Source: Variovorax sp. V93 (GTDB lineage: Bacteria > Pseudomonadota > Gammaproteobacteria > Burkholderiales > Burkholderiaceae_C). Taken from it: 64,000 nucleotides of DNA. Position numbers and translations under genes: made by a program. Where the stretch lies: positions 310,001-374,000 of the forward strand of contig NZ_AP028670.1 of NCBI RefSeq assembly GCF_041154485.1. The letters run 5' to 3'. The notes below the pieces were generated by a model. It was not told the DNA's origin, did no database searches, and saw only the letters and a program-made list of their open reading frames with translations. Of this stretch, positions 1 through 5,697 are shown in pieces (position 1 is the stretch's first letter; every line of letters begins with the position of its first letter).

Positions 1-1
1 C

Positions 2-997
2 CAGTTGCGTTTCGGTGGGGAGATGAAGTTCCCCGTTTCCGTATTGGTCGTCGTGCAGTTCATTGTGGACCACGCAGCACTGCCAGCACCTATGCGCCGC
101 GCTATCGCCTTTGCCAGGGACGAAGCGTGTGCGACCGATGGCACTGCCGCGGCGAGAGAGACCAAGGGCCCCCTCCCCAACCCCATTGACGAGCTCTTGG
201 TCAACGCTGGCTTCAAAGCCGAACTGGGCTCATTCACCCTCAGTACGCTGATAGCTCGTCTCGCAGCACTCTCCAGCGTGCATCAATCGCTGAATTCGGA
301 AAATCCGTGCAAACACGTTCGAGTGCGAGAGTTGATGGGCGAAGTTCGCCAAGAGTATGCAAAACACGGAGTCGCGGAGCATGGTCTGACGGCGTTCACG
401 CAAGAAACGTTCAACGCGGTCTTGGCGACCTGCGACGATTCCCCAACGGGCAGGCGCGACCGCGCCCTGTTGCTTTTCGCTTGGGAGGGCGGCGGGCGGC
501 GGCGTTCGGAAGTGGCTTCCGCCACCATGGAGAACTTGTGCCGCGTAGGTCCACAGCACTACGTCTATTTCCTGCCCGGACCGAAAACGACGCGTCAAGT
601 CGCCAGTGAAAAGCCTTTGACTGGCGACGCTGCCGTTGCACTCGACGCTTGGCTAGAAATCAGGGGGCTTGCTGAAGGACCGCTGTTCCGGTCGATCCGC
701 AGGAACGGAAGGTGCTCGAGCCGAGGACTCAATCCGGAGGCGATCCGCCGCATCGTCAAGGATCGGTGCCGAAGGGCCGGTCTGCCGAACGAGTACTCTG
801 CCCACTCGCTGCGGTCAGGTTTTGTTGCCGAGGCAGGCAGGCGCAACATCGGACTGAACGCCGCCATGGACTTGTCAGGCCACAAGCATTTTATGGAGTT
901 CGCGCGCCACTACTACCAGAACGAACATGCCCTCGGCGGAGTTGTGATCGATCTGATGACGGACGATTGCCACAAGCCTGCGGGCCGAACTAAATAG
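2..997 (+). CDS. tyrosine recombinase/site-specific integrase, 5' end cut by the window edge
   Basis: DNA strand-exchange enzyme of the phage-integrase (tyrosine recombinase) family. The catalytic signature is visible: a first-box Arg in GGRRRSEVA (about residue 165), HSLR (about residue 268), then GHK and a terminal YY pair followed by Q that can supply the nucleophilic Tyr. The N-terminal part looks like a SAM-like core-binding domain. The frame is open to the left edge; the candidate start codons (TTG at 5, ATG at 23) would leave a short N-terminus, so the real start probably lies outside the window. Just downstream lies a repeat-rich non-coding stretch that could be its recombination site, followed by toxin-antitoxin modules and IS remnants, which fits a role in mobility. 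The family call is firm; the element it belongs to is unknown. Confidence 0.85.
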   Translation, partial: QLRFGGEMKFPVSVLVVVQFIVDHAALPAPMRRAIAFARDEACATDGTAAARETKGPLPNPIDELLVNAGFKAELGSFTLSTLIARLAALSSVHQSLNSENPCKHVRVRELMGEVRQEYAKHGVAEHGLTAFTQETFNAVLATCDDSPTGRRDRALLLFAWEGGGRRRSEVASATMENLCRVGPQHYVYFLPGPKTTRQVASEKPLTGDAAVALDAWLEIRGLAEGPLFRSIRRNGRCSSRGLNPEAIRRIVKDRCRRAGLPNEYSAHSLRSGFVAEAGRRNIGLNAAMDLSGHKHFMEFARHYYQNEHALGGVVIDLMTDDCHKPAGRTK

Positions 998-1135
998 TCC
1001 TCAGGCCTACCCTGGGCGCCGCGAACTGCGCTTTGAGCGCGGCGAACACCTGATGGGCAGATCTGCCCGTCAGAGGCTGCGTGCCGACGCTGCTCCAAAT
1101 TCACCAGATCGCACATAGTCCGTTTGGGATCGTTC

Positions 1136-1210
1136 GTCAAACGAATCTCTTCGATTCGATGTTTGACAAAGAATTGAGTTAGAAGATGTCAAACGAATTT
1201 CTTGTTTGAC
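1136..1210. repeat. array of inverted GTCAAAC heptamers, possible recombinase binding sites
   Basis: GTCAAAC occurs at 1136-1142 and 1188-1194, and its complement GTTTGAC at 1161-1167 and 1204-1210, giving two facing pairs. The second pair has 7-bp arms and a 9-nt spacer (1195-1203), the size of a simple tyrosine-recombinase core site. The first pair extends into an imperfect inverted repeat, TCAAACGAAT against ATTCGATGTTTGA. Whether the integrase binds here is untested. Confidence 0.6.
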
Positions 1211-1254
1211 TCTTTCTGCCACCTTGAGACCAGAGGAGAAGCCGGCCTCCGATT

Positions 1255-1319
1255 GTCAAAGGAATTACTAGAACCACATGTTCCGTTTGAATCCATGTGG
1301 TTCTAGTAATTCCTTTGAC
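1255..1319. repeat. perfect 26-bp inverted repeat with 13-nt loop
   Basis: The arm at 1255-1280 (begins GTCAAAGGAATTAC) is exactly complementary, base for base, to the arm at 1294-1319 (ends GTAATTCCTTTGAC). The loop is 1281-1293. As single-stranded DNA or RNA it would form a 26-bp stem. No poly-T tract follows, so a simple terminator is unlikely. The outer bases resemble the GTCAAAC heptamers just upstream. Confidence 0.9.
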
Positions 1320-1369
1320 GTCAACCCAACTCGCGCCCCTGCTTTCTGGAAGGTTCGCCTGCGGCGACG

Positions 1370-1440
1370 AAAAACTACCGACGTTTTCACAAAAACTGTG
1401 GACCGTCGGACCATAAACACAAGACGGGCACAGCTTTCAC
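1370..1440 (+). repeat. left copy of the repeat bordering the toxin-antitoxin block
   Basis: Begins AAAAACTACCGACGTTT (1370-1386), has a 22-nt insert, then a 32-bp unit at 1409-1440 starting GACCATAAACAC. The same order (AAAAACTA..GACGTTT, then GACCAyAAACAC units) recurs at 2941-3022. By hand comparison the 1409 unit matches the 2959 unit at about 24 of 32 positions. The end of this copy overlaps the proposed vapBC -35 element. Confidence 0.7.
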
Positions 1441-1482
1441 AACGGCCGTTCAGATGATAGAATTGATGCTACATTGCATCAA
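1435..1482 (+). promoter_or_regulatory. vapBC promoter and palindromic operator
   Basis: A -35-like TTTCAC (1435-1440) and a -10-like TAGAAT (1458-1463) are separated by 17 nt. A palindrome with 7-bp arms TTGATGC (1463-1469) and GCATCAA (1476-1482) and a 6-nt spacer overlaps the -10 element and the expected start site. VapB antitoxins typically repress their own operon from such palindromes, so this is a likely VapBC operator. Only the sequence symmetry and spacing are seen. Confidence 0.6.
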
Positions 1483-1500
1483 AATGGATTCCACCCTATC

Positions 1501-1707
1501 ATGCGTACCACTGTCACCATCGAAGATTCTCTTTTCGAGAAAGCTCTGGAAATGGCCGATCCCGACATGGACAAAACGGAAATTTTTCGGGAAGCCTTCC
1601 GCACGTTCGTGCGTGTTCAGGCGGGCAAGCGCCTCATTGCGCTCGGAGGGGCGGCGCCCGACATCAAGGACGTGCCGCGTCGTCGGAGCGACCCTGTCTC
1701 GTCATGA
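1501..1707 (+). CDS. vapB: VapB-type antitoxin
   Basis: Predicted type II antitoxin of 68 residues that neutralises the VapC RNase encoded next and represses the operon. The N-terminus MRTTVTIEDSLFEKALEMA is the usual short beta strand plus helix of a ribbon-helix-helix DNA-binding domain in VapB proteins. The C-terminal part is basic and polar, as expected for the toxin-wrapping tail. The ATG at 1501 was preferred to an in-frame ATG at 1474 because the family motif begins there and the upstream ATG sits inside the proposed operator. No clear Shine-Dalgarno precedes it. The last codons overlap the toxin start by 4 bp, typical of translational coupling. Confidence 0.85.
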   Translation: MRTTVTIEDSLFEKALEMADPDMDKTEIFREAFRTFVRVQAGKRLIALGGAAPDIKDVPRRRSDPVSS

Positions 1708-2147
1708 GCGTGCTCGTAGACACGTCTGTTTGGGTCGACCATTTCCGCAGCGGCAACGCCGCACTCGCGCACCTGGTCGGCTCGGATCTCGCCTTGACCC
1801 ATCCGCTGGTGCTCGTTGAGCTGGCCTGTGGCACTCCACCTTCTCCGCGGGAGCACACCCTTGGCAGTCTGAGCCTGCTGAGGACATGCAATCAAGCAAC
1901 GCTGGATGAGGTGCGGGAACTGATCGAGCGCGAAAAACTGTACGGGCTCGGGTGCGGATTCGTCGACATGGCGCTACTCGCATCGACCCTCATCACTCCT
2001 GGCGCACGGCTATGGACCCTGGACCGGCGCCTGTCGGAACTGGCGCAGCGCTTCAAGGTCGCTCATGGCATCCTGAAGCCAGACATGGATCAGCTTGGAC
2101 TGCAGGGACTCGGTCCGGTCGAGTACCGGTTGGCAAGCACCGCCTGA
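1704..2147 (+). CDS. vapC: VapC-type PIN-domain toxin ribonuclease
   Basis: Predicted Mg-dependent endoribonuclease (PIN domain) of 147 residues, the toxin of the VapBC pair. The acidic metal ligands are visible: Asp6 in LVDTSVWVDHF, Glu39 in LVELACG, Asp88 in GFVDMALL and Asp107 in LDRRL. The length is slightly above the usual 130-140, with a short C-terminal tail. It starts inside the antitoxin stop (ATGA overlap). VapC toxins usually cleave tRNA or rRNA; the target here cannot be told from sequence. The pair lies between repeat units that also border the next toxin-antitoxin pair, suggesting cassette-like acquisition. Confidence 0.9.
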   Translation: MSVLVDTSVWVDHFRSGNAALAHLVGSDLALTHPLVLVELACGTPPSPREHTLGSLSLLRTCNQATLDEVRELIEREKLYGLGCGFVDMALLASTLITPGARLWTLDRRLSELAQRFKVAHGILKPDMDQLGLQGLGPVEYRLASTA

Positions 2148-2225
2148 TCGGCGGATTCGTGACCGTTCAACTTCTGGGGGCCAGTTCAAAGCCGGGGCGA
2201 TTCAGGGCGCCTACCCTCAACAATC

Positions 2226-2537
2226 CTAGTGGTAGTCGTCTTCGCGTTGGTGGCGGATCGCAGCGACCACGACCTCTCGTTCGCTGATGACTCGAAACAA
2301 TGCTACATATCCCGAAGCCCCGAATGGAATGACCAACTCGCGCTCAAGCCGGTCGGCGTCGGCAATACGGCAGGTGAACGGATTCGTTTCCAAAATTCGA
2401 AATTCTGTGCGGATGGCCGTTATTGCACGACGCGGCAGATCCAAATCTCCGTGCAGCAGAGCGGACTCGACCAGGAAGTCTTCAAGACGCAGTAGATCCT
2501 CAAGGGCTTCGCGCGTCAGAGTAACCGCATAGGTCAC
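2226..2537 (-). CDS. RelE/ParE-family toxin
   Basis: A 103-residue protein with the RelE/ParE fold pattern: N-terminal MTYAVTLTREALEDLLRLEDF (strand then amphipathic helix), a central TEFRILETNPFTCR segment and a C-terminal strand VALFRVISEREVVVAAIRHQREDDYH. ParE toxins poison gyrase and RelE toxins cut mRNA on ribosomes; this one looks more ParE-like, without certainty. It is the second gene of a leftward pair, overlapping the antitoxin stop by 4 bp, and faces the VapBC pair tail to tail with an 78-bp gap. Confidence 0.85.
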   Translation of the reverse strand: MTYAVTLTREALEDLLRLEDFLVESALLHGDLDLPRRAITAIRTEFRILETNPFTCRIADADRLERELVIPFGASGYVALFRVISEREVVVAAIRHQREDDYH

Positions 2538-2833
2538 GGGCGAACGACTCTGCCGCGCTTCTCCTGCGCAAGCTGCAAAATGCGCACGTCGAGGCGCGCT
2601 TGCATTGCGTCAAGTGCGTCCTTGGCAGAGTAATACTCGCCGCTCTTGTTGGCACGCTTCAATGATTCGCGGCCGCGCGCAAGGAACTCATGTTGGGATC
2701 GGCGGCGCTGGGCGGCCTGTACGGCCGCATTTTCCACAAACTGCGACAGGCTTTCACCTTGGCGCAGTACGCTCTCGATCTCATCGCGCACGGACTGCTC
2801 GACGCGCACGGGAGGCAACTGGGCAGTTTTCAT
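2534..2833 (-). CDS. YlcI/YnfO-type antitoxin partner of the ParE-like toxin
   Basis: A 99-residue protein. Its N-terminus MKTAQLPPVRVEQSVRDEI with the following LRQGESLSQFVENAAVQAA helix matches the ribbon-helix-helix DNA-binding pattern of YlcI/YnfO-family antitoxins. The C-terminal half is charged and should wrap the toxin. The ATG at 2833 was chosen over one at 2863, since the family pattern begins at MKTAQ and a palindrome lies just upstream. It would bind and silence the downstream toxin and repress the operon. The family name is from memory; the role as antitoxin is strongly supported by gene order and overlap. Confidence 0.75.
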   Translation of the reverse strand: MKTAQLPPVRVEQSVRDEIESVLRQGESLSQFVENAAVQAAQRRRSQHEFLARGRESLKRANKSGEYYSAKDALDAMQARLDVRILQLAQEKRGRVVRP

Positions 2834-2840
2834 AAAGGCG

Positions 2841-2857
2841 ATTGTAAAGCAATTGCT
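2841..2857 (-). promoter_or_regulatory. palindrome and -10 at the second toxin-antitoxin promoter
   Basis: A perfect 10-bp palindrome AGCAATTGCT (2848-2857) lies 14 bases upstream of the antitoxin start. Next to it, on the minus strand, is a -10-like TACAAT (2846-2841). A good -35 is not obvious. Such a palindrome is where a ribbon-helix-helix antitoxin would bind for autoregulation; this is inferred from position. Confidence 0.4.
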
Positions 2858-2940
2858 ATGCAAACTGGGCGTCCGAGGCGTATGCGGCCAATCGTTCCCT
2901 CTTGACGAGACGACAGAACTCTGCCGACAGCTTCAAAAAA

Positions 2941-3022
2941 AAAAACTAAGGACGTTTGGACCACAAACACAGAGCAGGCGCAGATTTCGCGACCATAAAC
3001 ACGGGACTTGCGCAGTTGGTGC
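2941..3022 (+). repeat. right copy of the bordering repeat, with two tandem 32-bp units
   Basis: AAAAACTAAGGACGTTT (2941-2957) is followed directly by two 32-bp units at 2959-2990 and 2991-3022 starting GACCACAAACAC and GACCATAAACAC. The two units agree at about 22 of 32 positions by hand count, and both resemble the unit at 1409-1440. A long A-run precedes the block. These copies bracket both toxin-antitoxin pairs in direct orientation. Confidence 0.75.
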
Positions 3023-3047
3023 GTAGCGTCCAGCCTTCCCACATGAA

Positions 3048-3344
3048 TGAATCGCCCCGGCTTTCGTGGAGGCCGGTTGGTTTAAGTCATGCCGCCATCG
3101 TGGCGGTCTGACTGGCGAGTTGCCGATAGTAGTTTGCCTCAGCTTCTGCAGGCGGGATGTAGCCGATGGGTTCGAGCAGGCGATGGTGGTTGAACCAGGA
3201 CACCCATTCGAGCGTCGCGAACTCCACCGCCTCCTTGGTCTTCCACGGTGCCCGGCGATGGATCAGCTCGGCCTTGTAGAGGCCGTTGATCGTCTCCGCC
3301 AGGGCGTTGTCATAGGAGTCGCCTTTGCTTCCCACCGATGGCTC
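3048..3344 (-). pseudogene. IS3-family transposase (OrfB) C-terminal remnant
   Basis: Reading leftward from about 3344 to the stop at 3087, the product begins PSVGSKGDSYDNALAETING and continues with KTKEAVEFATLEWVSWFNHHRLLEPIGYIPPAEAEANYY. This is the C-terminal end of the rve integrase core of IS3-family transposases (the D-N..E region and the FNHHRLLEPIGYIPPAE tail). All upstream parts, including the first catalytic Asp residues, are missing. TGAATCGCCCCGG at 3048-3060 looks like the terminal inverted repeat of such an element. Homology stops abruptly where an opposite-strand transposase fragment begins. Confidence 0.85.
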
Positions 3345-3570
3345 GATGTCTCGCAAGGCATGCACACCTGACAACGCAGCTTGCGAAGGCTTCTTCGGTC
3401 GGCTCAAGAACGAGCTGTTCTATCCTCGAGACTGGAAGAACGCCACCATTGAGCAAGTCATCGAGGCGGTCGACTCGTACATCTGCTGGTACAACGAGAA
3501 GCGGATCAAGATCTCTCTCGGCTCCCTCAACCCCATCGAATACTGGGTAAACCTTGGACTTGCGGCATAA
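3330..3570 (+). pseudogene. second IS3-family (IS150-like) transposase C-terminal remnant
   Basis: Reading rightward from about 3330, the product DGSMSRKACTPDNAACEGFF, then GRLKNELFYPRDW and a WYNEKRIKISLGSLNPIEYW tail, is the C-terminal third of an IS150-group transposase. It includes the DNAACE segment with the last catalytic Glu. The N-terminal two thirds and the catalytic Asp residues are absent. It joins back to back with the leftward remnant within a shared stretch around 3330-3345. A probable IS right end (GTCCAAGTTTTTATCC then a C-rich tract) lies at about 3575-3600. It cannot be active. Confidence 0.85.
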
Positions 3571-4059
3571 ACCAGTCCAAGTTTTTATCCGCACCCCTCC
3601 AGTGAAGGTGGGTCAAGACTCAACCGGCGCCCACAAGCCTACGGGGACTTCATGCGGCAGAGCATGGCCAGAATGCGGGCCTCGCCGGGGCCCCGGCACC
3701 CGCTCTGCAGATATGGCCGAAGCAGTCTGGTGCGCAGCGATCGACCCGTCGTCTCCGATGGAAATACCGGCAGGCGCCGACGCGGTTCAGTGGGCTCGCG
3801 AAGCCTCCTGAGCCTGGTGCCGCTAAGAGTCGGCGGCAAGCGGCGGGCGCGCGGCGATCTGCTCGATCGGCTCTCCCGCCTCAAATCGGGCAATGAACTC
3901 CTCCGGGACGAAGCGCACGCCGATGAAGTTGTCGGCATAGGCACCGCTCGCGATCGCGCCTGTGCGTCGCCAGCCACTTCGCACAAGACCCCGCGGGCCC
4001 CCTCCCCTACGCTGGAACCTGTCCACCGCACGCAGGGTGCGGCGCAGGAAACCAGAGCA
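3571..4059. other. IS right end and gene-poor spacer before the carboxylase operon
   Basis: About 490 bases with no convincing intact gene. The first 30 bases are probably the right end of the IS150-like remnant. On the minus strand, 3823-3945 reads as a plausible C-terminal fragment (GVRFVPEEFIARFEAGEPIE) that may be left from a truncated protein; an upstream start or fold could not be recognised. The rightward frame that runs into the carboxyltransferase gene from here has no family similarity and is treated as non-coding. Confidence 0.4.
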
Positions 4060-5679
4060 ATGCCGCAGATCGAATCCACCATTTCCGCCAGCAACGCGCC
4101 CTTCGTGGCGAACCGCGATCACATGCTGGGCCTGCTGAAACGCGTACGCGACTTCGAGCAGCGAACCCGAGCCAGGTCAGCCGCTTCTCGCGAGCGCTTC
4201 GAGAAGCGGCAGCAGTTGCTGCCGCGCGAGCGCCTGTCGCTTTTGCTTGATCCCGGCGCGCCGTTCCTCGAGCTGGCCTCCCTGGCAGGGCTCGGCCTGG
4301 ACACCGCCGATCTCGAAAGGAGCGTGCCCGGCGGCGGCCTGATTGCCGGCATTGGTTTCGTGAGCGGCATGCGCTGCATGGTGCTGGCCTCCGACTCGGG
4401 TATCGATGCCGGCGCGTTGCAGCCGATGGGCCTGGACAAGCAGTTGCGCATACAGGAGATCGCTCTGGAGAACAGGCTGCCCTACGTGCAGCTGGTGGAA
4501 AGTGCCGGCGCCAACCTGATGCAGTACCGTGTCGAGGATTTCGTACGCGGCGGCAACCTGTTCCGCAACCTGGCGCGCATGTCCGCCGACGGCCTTCCGG
4601 TGATCACGGTGACCCACGGCTCGTCCACCGCGGGTGGTGCCTACCAGACCGGGCTGTCGGACTACATCATCCTGGTGCGCGGGCGCTCCCGCGCCTTCCT
4701 GGCAGGACCGCCGCTGCTGAAGGCCGCCACCGGCGAGATCGCCACCGAGGAGGAGCTCGGCGGCGCCGTGATGCACACCTCGATCTCGGGACTGGGCGAC
4801 TACCTGGCCGAGGACGACCGCGATGGCCTGCGCATCGCGCGCGACATCCTGGCTCAGATCGACTGGAACCGGGGCATGCCGGCCGAGCGGCCGCGCGCCT
4901 TCAAGCCGCCCCGCCATGACACCGAGGAACTGCTGGGCATCATGCCCGCCGACCACAAGCGGCCCGTCGACATGAAGCAGATCATCGCCCGGATCGCCGA
5001 CGACTCCGACTTCCTCGAGTTCGGAGAGAACTACGGCAGTGCCACCGTCTGCGGGCACTTCAAGCTGGAAGGCTGGCCCGTCGGCGTGATCACCAACAAT
5101 GGTCCGATCGACCCGGCCGGTGCCTCCAAGGCGACGCATTTCATCCAGGCCTGCTGCCAGTCGCGCACGCCGATCCTGTACCTGAACAACACCACCGGCT
5201 TCATGGTGGGCCGCTCCTACGAGGAAGCCGGGATCATCAAGCACGGGTCCAAGATGATCCAGGCGGTCACGAATGCCACCGTGCCGCAGGTCACGATCTA
5301 CTGCGGTGCTTCCTACGGCGCCGGCAACTACGCGATGTGCGGGCGCGGCTTCCACCCGCGGTTCTGCTTCAGCTGGCCCAACGCCAAGACCGCGGTGATG
5401 GGAGGCGAACAGGCGGCGCAGACCATGCGCATCGTCGCGGAAGCCGGCATGCGCCGCAAGGGCCAGGTGGACGAGGCCAGGCTGGACGAGATGGCACAAC
5501 GGATCGTCGACCGGTTCGACAGCCAGATGAGCGTCTTCACCACCAGCGCCCACCTGCTCGATGACGGTGTGATCGACCCGCGCGATACCCGTGCGGTCCT
5601 GGCGAAGGTTCTGGCCGTCTGCCGCGAGGCGCAGGCTCGCCGGCCGCAGAAGATGCAATTCTCGGTCGCGCGTCCCTGA
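4060..5679 (+). CDS. acyl-CoA carboxylase carboxyltransferase (beta) subunit, MCC/geranyl-CoA type
   Basis: Carboxyltransferase subunit (539 residues) of a biotin-dependent acyl-CoA carboxylase. It transfers carboxyl from carboxybiotin to an acyl-CoA. The N-terminus MPQIES...NRDHMLGLLKRV with LLPRERLSLLLDPG is typical of methylcrotonyl- and geranyl-CoA carboxylase beta chains. Two crotonase-fold halves follow, with glycine-rich GSSTAGGAYQTGLSDY and GASYGAGNYAMCGRGF, the oxyanion-forming regions. The start at 4060 was chosen because the family N-terminus begins there and AGGAA precedes it by 9 nt. The biotin carboxylase subunit starts 18 bp downstream. The liu/atu genes usually found with leucine or citronellol degradation are absent, so the acyl substrate (methylcrotonyl, geranyl or another branched enoyl-CoA) is open. 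Confidence 0.9.
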   Translation: MPQIESTISASNAPFVANRDHMLGLLKRVRDFEQRTRARSAASRERFEKRQQLLPRERLSLLLDPGAPFLELASLAGLGLDTADLERSVPGGGLIAGIGFVSGMRCMVLASDSGIDAGALQPMGLDKQLRIQEIALENRLPYVQLVESAGANLMQYRVEDFVRGGNLFRNLARMSADGLPVITVTHGSSTAGGAYQTGLSDYIILVRGRSRAFLAGPPLLKAATGEIATEEELGGAVMHTSISGLGDYLAEDDRDGLRIARDILAQIDWNRGMPAERPRAFKPPRHDTEELLGIMPADHKRPVDMKQIIARIADDSDFLEFGENYGSATVCGHFKLEGWPVGVITNNGPIDPAGASKATHFIQACCQSRTPILYLNNTTGFMVGRSYEEAGIIKHGSKMIQAVTNATVPQVTIYCGASYGAGNYAMCGRGFHPRFCFSWPNAKTAVMGGEQAAQTMRIVAEAGMRRKGQVDEARLDEMAQRIVDRFDSQMSVFTTSAHLLDDGVIDPRDTRAVLAKVLAVCREAQARRPQKMQFSVARP

Positions 5680-5697
5680 AGGAAGCATCGAATCCCC

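Larger units (their letters stand above)
998..1434. other. repeat-rich non-coding stretch downstream of the integrase
   Basis: About 440 bases with no convincing gene. They contain an array of GTCAAAC/GTTTGAC heptamers, a long perfect inverted repeat, and the first part of a repeat block that recurs after the second toxin-antitoxin pair. Base composition is visibly less G/C-rich than the rest of the window. It may be an attachment or recombination region for the adjacent tyrosine recombinase; this is inference from position and symmetry. Confidence 0.6.

Noticed and set aside
1255..1319. Integron attC site or Rho-independent terminator
   Set aside because: attC sites have imperfect arms with characteristic unpaired bases and RYYYAAC/GTTRRRY ends, which are not seen; a terminator should be followed by a T-run, which is absent.
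1..1400. A tRNA gene as integrase target
   Set aside because: No cloverleaf-like sequence or CCA end was found by eye near the recombinase.
2959..3022. Start of a CRISPR array (two 32-bp units)
   Set aside because: The two units are directly adjacent without spacers and differ at about ten positions; no cas genes are present.
3652..4059. A 136-residue N-terminal extension of the carboxyltransferase
   Set aside because: The family N-terminus and a ribosome-binding site occur at 4060; the extension is Arg/Ser-rich, lacks similarity and overlaps IS debris.
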